Shown here piece by piece: positions 1 through 9,510 of a DNA stretch of 64,000 nucleotides (the first letter of the stretch is position 1; each line of letters starts with the position of its first letter). Position numbers and translations under genes: made by a program. The notes under the pieces were generated by a model. The model searched no databases. It was not told the DNA's origin and saw only the letters and a program-made list of their open reading frames with translations. Where the stretch lies: the NCBI RefSeq assembly GCF_040683095.1, contig NZ_JBFBCI010000044.1, positions 14,444-78,443 of the forward strand. The letters run 5' to 3'. The stretch is from Sphaerisporangium sp040683095. Its GTDB lineage: Bacteria; Actinomycetota; Actinomycetes; Streptosporangiales; Streptosporangiaceae.

Positions 1-1871
1 AGTACATCCAGCGGTTCACCACGATGTACAACAAGCTGCACGACCCGGCCAACGGCTACTTCTCGCCGCAGGGCGTCCCGTACCACTCGGTCGAGACGCT
101 GATGGTCGAGGCTCCCGACCACGGGCACGAGACGACCTCGGAGGCGTTCAGCTACTACCTGTGGCTGGAGGCGGTGTACGGCCAGGTCACCGGCACGTGG
201 CAGCGGTTCAATGACGCGTGGGGGATCATGGAGAGGTACATCATCCCCTCCACGGCCGACCAGCCGACCAACTCCTTCTACAACCCGTCCAAGCCCGCGA
301 CCTACGCCGGCGAGTGGGACGACATCCGGCAGTACCCGTCCCGCCTCGACGGCGGTGTGTCGGTCGGCGCCGATCCGCTCGCCAACGAGCTGAAGTCCGC
401 CTACGGCACCGGCGACATCTACGGCATGCACTGGCTGCTGGACGTCGACAACACCTACGGCTACGGCCGCTGCGGCGACGGCACCACCAAGCCCGCCTAC
501 ATCAACACCTACCAGCGCGGCCCCGAGGAGTCGGTGTTCGAGACCGTTCCCCAGCCGTCCTGCGACACCTTCAGGTTCGGCGGCCCGAACGGCTACCTGG
601 ACCTGTTCACCGGTGACAGCTCCTACGCCAAGCAGTGGAAGTACACCAACGCCCCCGACGCCGACGCGCGCGCCGTCCAGGCCGCGTACTGGGCGTACAC
701 GTGGGCGAAGGCGCAGGGCAAGGAGTCGCAGATCTCCGCCACGGTCGCGAAGGCCGCGAAGATGGGCGACTACCTGCGCTACGCGATGTACGACAAGTAC
801 TTCAAGAAGCAGGGCTGCACCAGCACGTCCTGCGCGGCCGGGACCGGCAAGGACAGCTCGGCCTACCTGCTGTCGTGGTACTACGCCTGGGGCGGCGCGA
901 ACGACTCCTCCGCCGGGTGGGCCTGGCGCATCGGCTCCAGCCACAACCACTCCGGGTACCAGAACCCGCTCGCGGCCTGGGCGCTGTCCAACGTGGACGT
1001 GCTCAAGCCCAAGAGCCCGACCGCCGTCACCGACTGGAGCACCAGCCTGACGCGGCAGCTCGAGTTCTACCAGTGGCTGCAGTCCGCCGAAGGCGCCATC
1101 GCGGGCGGCGCGACCAACAGCTGGCAGGGTCACTACGCGGCCCCGCCGGCCGGCACGCCGACCTTCTACGGCATGGCCTACGACTGGCAGCCCGTCTACC
1201 ACGACCCGCCGTCCAACCAGTGGTTCGGCTTCCAGGCGTGGTCGATGGAGCGCGTGGCCGAGTACTACTACGCCACGGGCAACGCCACCGCCAAGTCCAT
1301 CCTGGACAAGTGGGTGGCCTGGGCCATGGCCAACACCACGGTGAACGCGAACGGCACCTACCAGATCCCCTCGACGCTGCGGTGGACCGGCCAGCCGAAC
1401 ACCTGGACGAACCCGCCGACGCCGAACACGGGGCTGCACGTCACGATCGCCGACTACACCAACGACGTCGGCGTGGCCGGGGCGTACGCCAAGGTGCTCA
1501 TGTACTACGCCGCCAAGGCCAACAACACGGCGGCGAAGAACATGGCCAAGGCGCTGCTCGACGGCGTCTGGGCCAACAACCAGGACGCCAAGGGCGTGTC
1601 GGTGCCGGAGACCAAGGCCGACTACGACCGCCTCGACGACCCGATCTACATCCCCGCCGGCTGGACCGGCAAGATGCCGAACGGCGACACGATCAACTCC
1701 AGCTCGACCTTCATCTCGATCCGGTCGTGGTACCGCAACGACCCGGACTGGCCGAAGGTCCAGGCCTACCTGAACGGCACGGGCCCTGCCCCGACGTTCA
1801 ACTACCACCGTTTCTGGGCGCAGGTCGACGTCGCGGTCGCCCTCGCCGAGTACGGCCGGCTGTTCCCCTGA
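1..1871 (+). CDS. Glycoside hydrolase family 48 cellobiohydrolase, 5' end missing
   Basis: This is the C-terminal 622 or so residues of a GH48 exo-cellulase, which releases cellobiose from the reducing ends of cellulose chains outside the cell. The reading frame is open from base 3 with no start in the window, so the signal peptide and the first residues lie upstream. The family signature is clear: the segment NGYFSPQG, then PYHSVETL, then VEAPDHGHETTSEAFSY. The Glu residues of the last segment include the general acid of GH48 enzymes. The Trp/Tyr-rich alpha-barrel core continues to the stop. The protein ends directly after the catalytic domain (AEYGRLFP), so any cellulose-binding module would have to be N-terminal or absent. 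A strong hairpin follows 5 bp after the stop. Family assignment is secure; the full architecture is not visible. Confidence 0.95.
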   Translation, partial: YIQRFTTMYNKLHDPANGYFSPQGVPYHSVETLMVEAPDHGHETTSEAFSYYLWLEAVYGQVTGTWQRFNDAWGIMERYIIPSTADQPTNSFYNPSKPATYAGEWDDIRQYPSRLDGGVSVGADPLANELKSAYGTGDIYGMHWLLDVDNTYGYGRCGDGTTKPAYINTYQRGPEESVFETVPQPSCDTFRFGGPNGYLDLFTGDSSYAKQWKYTNAPDADARAVQAAYWAYTWAKAQGKESQISATVAKAAKMGDYLRYAMYDKYFKKQGCTSTSCAAGTGKDSSAYLLSWYYAWGGANDSSAGWAWRIGSSHNHSGYQNPLAAWALSNVDVLKPKSPTAVTDWSTSLTRQLEFYQWLQSAEGAIAGGATNSWQGHYAAPPAGTPTFYGMAYDWQPVYHDPPSNQWFGFQAWSMERVAEYYYATGNATAKSILDKWVAWAMANTTVNANGTYQIPSTLRWTGQPNTWTNPPTPNTGLHVTIADYTNDVGVAGAYAKVLMYYAAKANNTAAKNMAKALLDGVWANNQDAKGVSVPETKADYDRLDDPIYIPAGWTGKMPNGDTINSSSTFISIRSWYRNDPDWPKVQAYLNGTGPAPTFNYHRFWAQVDVAVALAEYGRLFP

Positions 1872-1875
1872 TCCA

Positions 1876-1916
1876 CCCGGACGCGGCGACGCCTGAGTGA
1901 CGCCGCCGCGTCCGGG
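1876..1916 (+). terminator. Stem-loop terminator after the GH48 gene
   Basis: A perfect 13-bp inverted repeat (cccggacgcggcg, 15-nt loop, cgccgcgtccggg) begins 5 bp after the GH48 stop codon. There is no U-tract, as is usual for terminators in high-GC actinobacteria. Confidence 0.75.
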
Positions 1917-2057
1917 CCGGGTGCGGGGTGTGGTGGGCCCGACCCCCACCGCATCCCGCACCTTCCCCCCGCGAACGCGGTCCCGGCCACGGTGACCTGC
2001 ACGCCCGCCTGACCTTCCAGACGTGGTCTCGAAACGCCCTGGGAGCGCGAGACCACA

Positions 2058-2092
2058 GCCCGGCCGGGCCTTTCAAGCGGGCCCGGCCGGGC
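2058..2092. terminator. Second GC-rich stem-loop in the 1872-2297 gap
   Basis: Perfect 13-bp arms (gcccggccgggcc and its complement) are separated by a 9-nt loop. The rest of the 426-bp gap between the GH48 gene and the NlpC/P60 gene shows no convincing reading frame. It should hold the promoter of the downstream gene, within the less GC-rich stretch around 2180-2270. Confidence 0.5.
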
Positions 2093-2297
2093 ACCCCCAC
2101 GTCCGCGTCATCGCCCGGCCTGGCCCGCGTGCCCCGGGCGGGGGCCAGGCCCGCCGCCGGCACGGCGATGAACGGACAGTGATCGCCGCATTCTCGCCAT
2201 ACAGCACTATGCGTGACATTTCATCAAACCCGCGCATCCTGCGATGACCCGATCAGAATGAAGAGGGCGGACATCGACCAGGGAACGGGGGTTCCAC

Positions 2298-2864
2298 GTG
2301 CGGCGATCCGTCCGGCTGGCGGCCGCGGCGGCCGTCCTCACCCTCGCGGCGGGGTCGGCGCCCCTGGTCGTCGCCAACGAGCCGAACCGGGTGGTGGCCA
2401 TCGCCCAGGCCATCCTCAACGGGCAGGAACAGAGCCGGTGGAAGGGCGGGGCGATCCCGTACGTCTGGGGCGGCGGGCACGACACGCTGCCCGGCCCATC
2501 CCTCGGCACCTGCCAGGGCTACCACGGGTCCATCCGGCCGTGCCCGGCCGACACCACCGTCGGCCTGGACTGCTCGGGGCTGGCCCGGTGGGTGTACAAC
2601 CTCGCCTACAAGCAGGACGTCCTCGGCGGCGGGACCACCGACGACCACATCCGGCGCATGCGGAGGATCCCCGCCAAGGCGGCCCGCCCCGGCGACCTGG
2701 TCTTCTACGGCAAGGTGCGCAAGCGGACCGTCCGGACGCACCACGTCGGCATCTACATCGGCGGCGGGAAGATGATCAACGCGCTGCGCACGGGCACCAC
2801 GATCCGCACCGACCGCGTCACCGTCCTGCCCGACCTCGCCGGGTACTACCGGTACGAGGACTGA
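2298..2864 (+). CDS. Secreted NlpC/P60-family cysteine hydrolase
   Basis: A 188-residue protein with an N-terminal signal peptide (MRRSVRLAAAAAVLTLAAGSA) followed directly by one NlpC/P60 domain. Family members cleave peptide bonds in peptidoglycan stem peptides or related amide substrates outside the membrane. The nucleophile is Cys92 in LDCSGL and the base is His149 in HHVGIYIG. The third position of the family triad, commonly His, is probably Asn161 (KMINALRTG). The domain carries an insert between the YVWGGGH segment and the catalytic cysteine with two extra cysteines (GTCQGYHGSIRPCPA), which could form a disulfide. The start is GTG. It lacks the coiled-coil or SH3 domains of the larger RipA-type enzymes. 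The gene stands alone, convergent with the ATPase gene. Confidence 0.85.
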   Translation: MRRSVRLAAAAAVLTLAAGSAPLVVANEPNRVVAIAQAILNGQEQSRWKGGAIPYVWGGGHDTLPGPSLGTCQGYHGSIRPCPADTTVGLDCSGLARWVYNLAYKQDVLGGGTTDDHIRRMRRIPAKAARPGDLVFYGKVRKRTVRTHHVGIYIGGGKMINALRTGTTIRTDRVTVLPDLAGYYRYED

Positions 2865-2877
2865 CCGCTCCCCGCGG

Positions 2878-2964
2878 CCCTTCCTGTTCGAGCTCGAGGT
2901 AGGCGTCCAGGTCGCCGGATACGCCGTGGACGACCATCTGCATGACGGCTCCGGTGAGGGCCCT
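2878..2964 (-). pseudogene. Possible TetR C-terminal remnant
   Basis: On the minus strand, just downstream of the ATPase stop, the frame reads RALTGAVMQMVVHGVSGDL followed by DAYLELEQEG. This resembles the last helices of TetR-family regulators. There is no start or DNA-binding domain nearby. The resemblance is by eye only and the stretch may be noise. Confidence 0.2.
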
Positions 2965-2968
2965 CGGC

Positions 2969-5900
2969 TCAGGCCCCCTGGTACGAGGGCGACCGTTCCG
3001 GCCCGGCCTCGTGGGCGGCGGGGACCGGCCGCGCGTCCCCGGACGGCTCCCCCACCGCCGGAGCCCGCCTCTCCCACCGCTGCGCGAGCGCGCCGAGGCC
3101 GGTCGCGGCGGCGGCACTGCCCAGGCCGATCACCCAGCCCACCGGGCCGAGGGGACGGCTGCCGAAGAAGTGGCTCACCCCCGGCACGGAGACCGCCAGC
3201 CACAGCACGACCAGCGATCCGAGCGAGGCCAGCACGACCAGCCGGTCCCGCCCGCCGCCCGCCACGGTCTGGAAGAGCTGGGCCGAGACGAGCGCGACCA
3301 GCCCGACCGTGTCCGCCCGCCCCTTCGTGCCGGTCAGCCGCCCGGCGAGCCAGGCCGCGATGGCGGCGCTCGCCGTGACGACGGAGCGCAGGTAGATGTC
3401 CCGGGTCAGCGACGCGCCGAGCGACGCCTCCGGACCCTCGGCGAGCAGCTTCTCCGGGTCGACCGACGCGGGCGGCCGTACGGCGACCGCCAGGGCCGGC
3501 GCCATGTCGGTGAGCAGGTTCACCAGCAGGAGCTGGCGGGCGTTGAGCGCGCTGCCGCCCGCGAGCAGTCCGGTGCCGACCGTGAAGACGATCTCGCCGA
3601 CGTTGCCGCCGAGCAGGATGCTCAGCGAGTCGCGCACCGAGGTCCACATCGCCCGGCCCTCGACGATGGCGTCCACGATCGTCTCGATGCGGTCGTCGGT
3701 CACCACCAGGTCGGCGGCGGCGCGCGCGGCGGGCGTGGCGCGCGAGCCGAGCGCGATGCCGACGTCCGCCATGCGGATCGCGGGCGCGTCGTTGGCGCCG
3801 TCCCCCGTGACCGCCACGACCTCCCCGGCCTGGCGCAGGCAGGTGACGATGCGCGCCTTGTGCGCGGGAGTGGCGCGGGCGAAGACGGCGACGTCGGGCA
3901 GCACCTTGGTCAGCGTCTCGTCGTCGAGCTCCTCCAGCTCGGGGCCGGTCATCACGCGGCGGCCGTTCAGCGCGTCCAGCTCGGCGGCGATGGCCTCGGC
4001 GGTGCTCGGGTGGTCGCCGGTCACCATCACGATGCGCACCCCGGCGCGGACCAGGCGGCGCACGCTCTCGGCGGCCGTCGGGCGCACCGGGTCGGCGAGG
4101 CCGAGGAATCCGAGGAAGCACAGTTCGTCGATGCGCGACTCGTCCAGGTCGCTCCGGTCGGAGGCGGGGCGCTCGGCGACCGCCAGCACCCGGTACCCCT
4201 GATGCGCCAGACGGTCGACCTCCCGCTCCAGCGCGTGCCGCGCGACGTCGTCCAAGGGGACGACGGCCCCGTCGGCGAGCACCTTGTCGCAGTGCGTGAG
4301 CACGATCTCGGGGGCGCCCTTGACGCTCAGCAACTGCCCGCGCTCGGTCGCGCCGAGGACTGCGTGGTACCCGCGGCCCGGCTCGAAGGGCATCTCGTCG
4401 ACGCGCTCCCAGCTTTCCAGCCCCTCCCGCGGGGTGACGCCGACGCGCTCGGCCCCGCCCAGGACCGCGCGGTCGGTGGGGTGCGGGATCACCCGCCCGC
4501 CGCCGGCCGTCGGGCTCGCCCGGACGGCCGCCGCGAGGATCCGCCTCAGCCGGTCGCCGGCCTCCTCCACGCGCGCGCCGGCGTGCCCGTCCGAGATGTA
4601 CCGCAGGCTGATGTGGCCCTCGGTCAGCGTCCCCGTCTTGTCGAAGCACAGCACGTTGACCCGCCCGAGCGCCTCGATCGTGGACGGGTTGCGCACCAGA
4701 GCGGCACGCTTCGACAGCCGCCGCGCCGCCGCCAGCTCGGCCAGGGTGGCCACGAACGGCAGCCCCTCGGGGACGGCGGCCACCGTCAGGCTGACGGCCG
4801 GGGTGAGCGCCGCGGCCAGGGGACGGCCGCGCAGCAGGTCCGTGAACAGCAGGACGACACCGGCGCCGATCGAGATCGGCAGGATGCGGCGGCTCAGCTC
4901 GCGCAGCCGCAGCTCGACGCCGGTCGGCGGGCTCGGCTCCGCGGCGAGCCGCGCGCTGCGTCCGGCCTCGGTCATGTCGCCGGTCGCGACGATCACCGCG
5001 CGCCCGCTGCCCGCCGCGACCGTCGTGCCCTGGTAGACCATGGAGCCGCGGTCAGCGATGGCCGCGGCCACCGTCGGCGCGGCCGTCTTGGTGACGAGCT
5101 GCGACTCCCCCGTGAGCGTCGACTCGTCCACCTCCAGGCCGTCCGCCTTGATGACCCGCGCGTCGGCGGGGACGTCGTCGCCCGCGCGCAGCTCGACCAC
5201 ATCGCCCGGAGCGAGGTCCTCCTTGGTGGCGGCCACGGTGCCGTCCGGACGGCGTAGCCGCACCCGGACCTCGGTCGCCTCGGTCAGCCGGTGCAGCGCC
5301 CGGCCCGCGCGAAACCGCTGCACGCCGCCGAGCAGCGCGTTCGTCGCCATGACCACGCTGATCATGATGGCGTCCAGTACCGAGCCCACCAGGGCCGACA
5401 GGACGGCCGCGGCCGCGAGCGCGGGGGTCAGCGGGTTCGCCAGCTCCTCGCCCAGCGTGCGCGCGAGCGACGCCGCACGTTCGGCCTCCTCGGTCACGCC
5501 CTCGCGGCGGCGCCTCTCGGCCTCCTCGCCGGTGATGCCGTTGGACGACGAGCCGAGGCGCGCCAGGACCTCCTTGACCGACATGGCGTGCCACGGGGTC
5601 GTGTCGGCGCGCAGCGGGGTGGGCATGCGGCCGGCGGCGCGTCCCGACCACTCGCCCAGCAGGACGGCGGCCAGCGAGGCGGCGGCGTCCAGGAAGTACG
5701 CCCGGCGAAGCGCGGTCGCCTCCGGCCCGGCGATCGCGAGCAGGCCGCCGACGACCGCGGCGGCCGCGCCGAGCCGCACCCCGTTCGTACTCGTGCCCAT
5801 CGCCCGGGGCAGGCAGCTCAGGAACAGGTGGACACCGGCCGCGTCGGCGACGACGTCGGCGTCCCAGGGGACGAGCCCGGCCGCGTCCGGCACGCCGACG

Positions 5901-7651
5901 CCGATGTCCGCCCGCGCCAGCGCCGTGCCCGCCCCCCGCGACACCACGACCACGCCGTGGCCGCGCGCCTGCAGGCCGTACACATGGGAGGCCGCGTCGG
6001 CGCCGGCCGGGAGCACGTTCTTGATCGAGAACCGCCGGGCCAGATCCTCGCCGCCCGCCAGCACCACCGTCCCGGCGGCCTTCGCGGCGGCGACGATCGC
6101 CTCGGCCAGCGGGTCCACCTCGCGCGCAAGCCCGGCGACCGCGATCGGCCTCCCGTCGCGGCGCACCTCGAAGGCGCGCAGGCCGCGTTCCCCCCACGCG
6201 GCGGCCCAGGCCGAGGGCAGGACGTTCAGGTCGTCGAGCGGCGTGACCGACCAGCCGTCCCCGCTCTCCCCGGCCCTGTCACCGGCCGAGTTCCCGGTCC
6301 CTTCCGGGGACACGCCGTCTCGGCCGGAACGGGCCCCGCGCCACGGATCGGAGAAGTCGATCAGCGAGTACAGGCGGGCGTAGAGCTCGCCGGTCGTCAT
6401 GCCGTCCGTGAGCGGCTCGACCCGGTCGATGGTCCAGGCCCCGGTGGTCAGCACGTCCGGGTGCAGGATCACCGTGTCGACCCGGTCCATCGCGCGCAGC
6501 GCGTGGGGGTTCAGGACGACCGCCTCGCGCGCCGCCAGCGCACGGCCGACCGCCCCGGCGAACGCCTCGCGGGCCACGTCGGCGATCTTCGGGGTGCCGG
6601 CGACGAGGACCGACAGCGCGCGCGGGCCGTGCGCGGTGACCAGCCGGGTCGCCCCGTAGGCGGCGGCCGACGCCGGGCCGGCGATCTCCGCGTACCGCTC
6701 GGCGGGGCCGTGCGGCAGATGGTCCGGACGCGGCCCGGCGATCGACCGGATGTGGCGGTAGCTCCCCGGAACGGCGGCCAGCCGTTCCTCCAGCAGCCTC
6801 CAGGATCCGAGCTCGGCCCTGGCCTCCACGTACCGGCAGACCGACCCCATCGTCTGCGCGACCAGCCCGAGCGGACGCGTGGCGAGCGTCTGCGTGACCA
6901 TGAGGACCGTCGTGAACAGCGTGTCGGCGGGACCGCGGCCGAGACGGGCGTCGAGCGCCTCGCGCGCGGCCGGGCTGAAGTTCAGCAGGTTCGCGATGGC
7001 GGGCACCGTCGGGTTCAGCGGCCGTACGCGGACGATCTGGCCGGCGATCGCCAGCCCGGCCGCGACCGCGCTCGCCGTCAGGCGGATCGCCGTGCGCCTG
7101 TACTCGTCCGCCGGGCCGGCCGGGCCGGCCGGGCCATCGCAGGCCGTGCCCCCATTGAAGTCCCTATTGACGTCCACGTTGATGTCCACGTTGACGTCGC
7201 CGTTGACGTCGAACTCCTCGACGATCGCCAGCAGCGTGGCCTCGTCGGGCCGGCGCGCGCCGGGGTCCGCCTGCGCGAACCCGACGAAGACGCAACCGAG
7301 ACGGCCGTTGACCTCGGCCCGTGCGACGCCGGGCACCGCGCGGAGCCGGTCCTCCAGCGCGTGGACCGCGTCCACGGTGCCCGCGCCGCCGATCGCCCGC
7401 AGGTCGACGCGCACTCCTCCGGGGCAGGGCACGAGCCTGCGCGGGGAGCGGACGGCGCCCCGCAGCGGAGTGGGCAGGACGGCCCGCAGCAGCGACAGCG
7501 GGGTCGCCAGCACACGCGTCAGCGCCATGCGGCTCTCCGGCGGGCGCGCCTCATCATCCCTCCACGCGGGAGTCCGGGGGGCGTCCAGCGGAGCCGTACG
7601 AATGACCAGGTCAGCCGCCGTCTCCAACGACCGGGCGGCCGTCCCCGACAC
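2969..7651 (-). CDS. Large CtpI-type cation-transporting P-type ATPase
   Basis: A 1560-residue P-type ATPase, far longer than the usual 700-1000 residues but close to mycobacterial CtpI (about 1,630). Visible motifs include the actuator TGES, PEGLP in the transmembrane helix typical of P2-type pumps rather than a CPx motif, phosphorylation site CFDKTGTLTEG (Asp about 1004), MVTGDHPST and the hinge GDGANDAPAI. The first 700 residues carry an HMA-like fold without CxxC, then helices and a second degenerate half, as in CtpI. The substrate is unknown; the motifs suggest Ca2+/Mg2+-like rather than soft-metal specificity. I chose GTG at 7651 because GGGAGGA lies just upstream; an in-frame GTG at 7696 exists but has no ribosome site. 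Convergent with the NlpC gene and divergent from the DUF1304 gene. Confidence 0.9.
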   Translation of the reverse strand: MSGTAARSLETAADLVIRTAPLDAPRTPAWRDDEARPPESRMALTRVLATPLSLLRAVLPTPLRGAVRSPRRLVPCPGGVRVDLRAIGGAGTVDAVHALEDRLRAVPGVARAEVNGRLGCVFVGFAQADPGARRPDEATLLAIVEEFDVNGDVNVDINVDVNRDFNGGTACDGPAGPAGPADEYRRTAIRLTASAVAAGLAIAGQIVRVRPLNPTVPAIANLLNFSPAAREALDARLGRGPADTLFTTVLMVTQTLATRPLGLVAQTMGSVCRYVEARAELGSWRLLEERLAAVPGSYRHIRSIAGPRPDHLPHGPAERYAEIAGPASAAAYGATRLVTAHGPRALSVLVAGTPKIADVAREAFAGAVGRALAAREAVVLNPHALRAMDRVDTVILHPDVLTTGAWTIDRVEPLTDGMTTGELYARLYSLIDFSDPWRGARSGRDGVSPEGTGNSAGDRAGESGDGWSVTPLDDLNVLPSAWAAAWGERGLRAFEVRRDGRPIAVAGLAREVDPLAEAIVAAAKAAGTVVLAGGEDLARRFSIKNVLPAGADAASHVYGLQARGHGVVVVSRGAGTALARADIGVGVPDAAGLVPWDADVVADAAGVHLFLSCLPRAMGTSTNGVRLGAAAAVVGGLLAIAGPEATALRRAYFLDAAASLAAVLLGEWSGRAAGRMPTPLRADTTPWHAMSVKEVLARLGSSSNGITGEEAERRRREGVTEEAERAASLARTLGEELANPLTPALAAAAVLSALVGSVLDAIMISVVMATNALLGGVQRFRAGRALHRLTEATEVRVRLRRPDGTVAATKEDLAPGDVVELRAGDDVPADARVIKADGLEVDESTLTGESQLVTKTAAPTVAAAIADRGSMVYQGTTVAAGSGRAVIVATGDMTEAGRSARLAAEPSPPTGVELRLRELSRRILPISIGAGVVLLFTDLLRGRPLAAALTPAVSLTVAAVPEGLPFVATLAELAAARRLSKRAALVRNPSTIEALGRVNVLCFDKTGTLTEGHISLRYISDGHAGARVEEAGDRLRRILAAAVRASPTAGGGRVIPHPTDRAVLGGAERVGVTPREGLESWERVDEMPFEPGRGYHAVLGATERGQLLSVKGAPEIVLTHCDKVLADGAVVPLDDVARHALEREVDRLAHQGYRVLAVAERPASDRSDLDESRIDELCFLGFLGLADPVRPTAAESVRRLVRAGVRIVMVTGDHPSTAEAIAAELDALNGRRVMTGPELEELDDETLTKVLPDVAVFARATPAHKARIVTCLRQAGEVVAVTGDGANDAPAIRMADVGIALGSRATPAARAAADLVVTDDRIETIVDAIVEGRAMWTSVRDSLSILLGGNVGEIVFTVGTGLLAGGSALNARQLLLVNLLTDMAPALAVAVRPPASVDPEKLLAEGPEASLGASLTRDIYLRSVVTASAAIAAWLAGRLTGTKGRADTVGLVALVSAQLFQTVAGGGRDRLVVLASLGSLVVLWLAVSVPGVSHFFGSRPLGPVGWVIGLGSAAAATGLGALAQRWERRAPAVGEPSGDARPVPAAHEAGPERSPSYQGA
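7154..7213 (-). repeat. Five tandem 12-bp units coding tetrapeptide x-D-[VIF]-N in the ATPase
   Basis: Five consecutive 12-bp units (consensus gttgacgtccac on the plus strand) lie in frame within the ATPase. Read on the coding strand they give FDVN, GDVN, VDIN, VDVN and RDFN. The units differ at a few bases each, so the array is not brand new. It falls between the HMA-like N-terminal domain and the first helices. Confidence 0.9.
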
Positions 7652-7793
7652 TCTTCCTCCCAGAAGGACCCCATAAACCAAGCTCACGTACACCACCGCT
7701 CAGACGGCTCAGGCCATCGCGGACCGGACCGGGGGTCTCTAGGCTGGGCAGGCCGCTCGATGAAGGCCGTCCCCCCGATTCCGAGGAGCTCGT

Positions 7794-8156
7794 ATGACAG
7801 TGGTCGCCGACGTTGTCGTGGCCGCGATCGCGCTGCTGCACGTCTACATCCTGGTGCTGGAGATGTTCCTCTGGACGACGCCCCGGGCGATGAAGGCCTT
7901 CGGCACCGACCCCGACCTCGCGCGCAGGACGCGGACCCTGGCCGCGAACCAGGGCCTGTACAACGGCTTCCTCGCCGCAGGCCTCGTCTGGGGCCTGCTC
8001 GCCGCCGACCCGGCGGGCTTCCAGGCGAAGATCTTCTTCCTGAGCTGCGTCGCCGTCGCCGGCCTCTACGGCGCCGCCACCGCGAGCAGAAGAATCCTCT
8101 TCGTCCAAACCATCCCGGCCCTGATCGGCCTGATCCTCGTCCTACTGACCCACTGA
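7794..8156 (+). CDS. DUF1304 family small membrane protein
   Basis: A 120-residue protein with four predicted membrane helices. It matches the DUF1304 pattern: an early ALLHVYILVLEMFLW helix, then TRTLAANQGLYNGFLAAGL, a characteristic segment of this family. The function of the family is not known. GAGGAG sits 5 bases before the ATG. It is transcribed away from the P-type ATPase with about 140 bp between starts, so the two may share a regulatory region, but no operator is evident. The protein is complete and of normal family length. Confidence 0.85.
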   Translation: MTVVADVVVAAIALLHVYILVLEMFLWTTPRAMKAFGTDPDLARRTRTLAANQGLYNGFLAAGLVWGLLAADPAGFQAKIFFLSCVAVAGLYGAATASRRILFVQTIPALIGLILVLLTH

Positions 8157-8202
8157 CGCCGCGCGCGTCGCCCCCGCGCCGACCTCCGAGCCCCCGCCGG
8201 CC

Positions 8203-9510
8203 TCAGACCGCGAGCAGTTGGTTCTCCAACTGATGTTTGACCACCATCGGGGACACGTCGAAGCGGTCGGCGATCGCTTCGAGATCATCCGGCAACGCCG
8301 CTTCGGGAGCGTTGCCGAGAAGCTCACTGATGCCACCGGCCGGAGCGAGAAGCTCCGCGGCGAACGCCCGCTCGACTTTCTGGCGTTCCGTGTACGCGGT
8401 GGTCACGATGAAGATCGGTTCCGGCTCCCACAAGTAATGCCACAGCGCACGGGCAAGCGTGAACCGCCGCGAAGTGGCCGGACGGTCGGGCTGGATGATC
8501 GCCAAGGGACCCGAGTCCTCCGCCGCGCCGGCGACCGCCTGCAGCCCGCGATCCGCCGCCCGCCGGTCGAGGCCGACGATGTAGGGGTCCAGGACGAACG
8601 CATCACCGTCCGGAAGCCCCAGCACCTGCCGTACCGCTCTGGCCTGGTTCCAGCCTCTCTGCCATGACCGGTCTCCGGGCGACGTTGGAGGCATACGCAG
8701 TTCGTTACGCAACTCGAGCGCGTCCATCGCCTGGCGAGAAGACGCTATCTCTGCTCGCGCCCTGTGCAGCCACTCCAACGCCTTGCCCATCGACGCCGGT
8801 TCGACCGCGTCCAGAAAGTCCCCGAAGAGCTGCCCCTGAAGGTCTTCGGAGGCTTGGAGTATCAGTTGCTCGTATGGCTCCGCCTCGGCATAGGGGTCCA
8901 GGCCCAGTCGGGCTGCGGCAATGCAGAATTCCGCCTCTTCGGGTTCCGCCCGCTGGATCTCCGCCCACTCTTTCTCCAGAGGTGTGCCCGTAATGCCCAT
9001 TTCAGCGAGCCGGGTCAGCACAGCGGAGATCAAACGGGCGAACTCCCGCTCGACAGCTTCCCGATCAAGGTACGCTTCCCCTCTGCCCAGGAATCTGATC
9101 GACCGCTGGGACGAAACCCGCCGATCCTCGTGCCAGATCAGATGCGTCTGCCGCCCGTCGGGGATGATGAGAAGGTCCGGCCAGAGAAATCCGTCCCCAC
9201 TGGCCCGGAGTGAGTGCCGTTGAAACTCCGGCGTCTCGAAACGCCCCCGAGCGTCGATCGCCAGGGCGCGCGCGGGACGAGCGTCCGCCCGCAGGAACCA
9301 CCAGTTGTATGCCAGCCATTCGGCGATCGGATAGAGAGGACAATAAATGGATCGGCGTGAGCTGCCCGAGCTCAGGTCTTCGACCAGAGTGACGTCTTCG
9401 GACCCCACGCTGATCTGTATGCGAGCCCACGTGGCTCGATGCTCCGGAGCGCGTACCCCCGGCGCTACCTCCCAGTCCCAGCGGAACCTCAACTCTGGAA
9501 CCGTCGTCAT
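8203..9510 (-). CDS. ImmA/IrrE-like protein with degenerate HExxH motif
   Basis: A 435-residue protein. Its last 110 residues resemble the ImmA/IrrE metallopeptidase fold: RRFTLARALWHYL at the position of the usual RFTLAHELGHLL, then VERAFAAELLAP, the helix that supplies the third zinc ligand, then a C-terminal helix-turn-helix-like tail (LEAIADRFDVSPMVVKHQL). The zinc motif HELGH is changed to RALWH, so the first His and the Glu are gone and only the second His remains. It is therefore probably not a peptidase. The N-terminal 300 residues contain Trp-rich beta and helical segments I do not recognise. The start overlaps the stop of the upstream gene by 4 bp, so the two are translationally coupled. 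It probably works with that protein; the function is unknown. Confidence 0.7.
   Translation of the reverse strand: MTTVPELRFRWDWEVAPGVRAPEHRATWARIQISVGSEDVTLVEDLSSGSSRRSIYCPLYPIAEWLAYNWWFLRADARPARALAIDARGRFETPEFQRHSLRASGDGFLWPDLLIIPDGRQTHLIWHEDRRVSSQRSIRFLGRGEAYLDREAVEREFARLISAVLTRLAEMGITGTPLEKEWAEIQRAEPEEAEFCIAAARLGLDPYAEAEPYEQLILQASEDLQGQLFGDFLDAVEPASMGKALEWLHRARAEIASSRQAMDALELRNELRMPPTSPGDRSWQRGWNQARAVRQVLGLPDGDAFVLDPYIVGLDRRAADRGLQAVAGAAEDSGPLAIIQPDRPATSRRFTLARALWHYLWEPEPIFIVTTAYTERQKVERAFAAELLAPAGGISELLGNAPEAALPDDLEAIADRFDVSPMVVKHQLENQLLAV

Noticed and set aside
2253..4649. A 798-codon minus-strand frame overlapping the ATPase gene in another register, and similar long frames elsewhere
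   Set aside because: Frames without stops are common in high-GC DNA. The translation is Arg/Gly/Pro-rich without domains and overlaps a well-supported gene.
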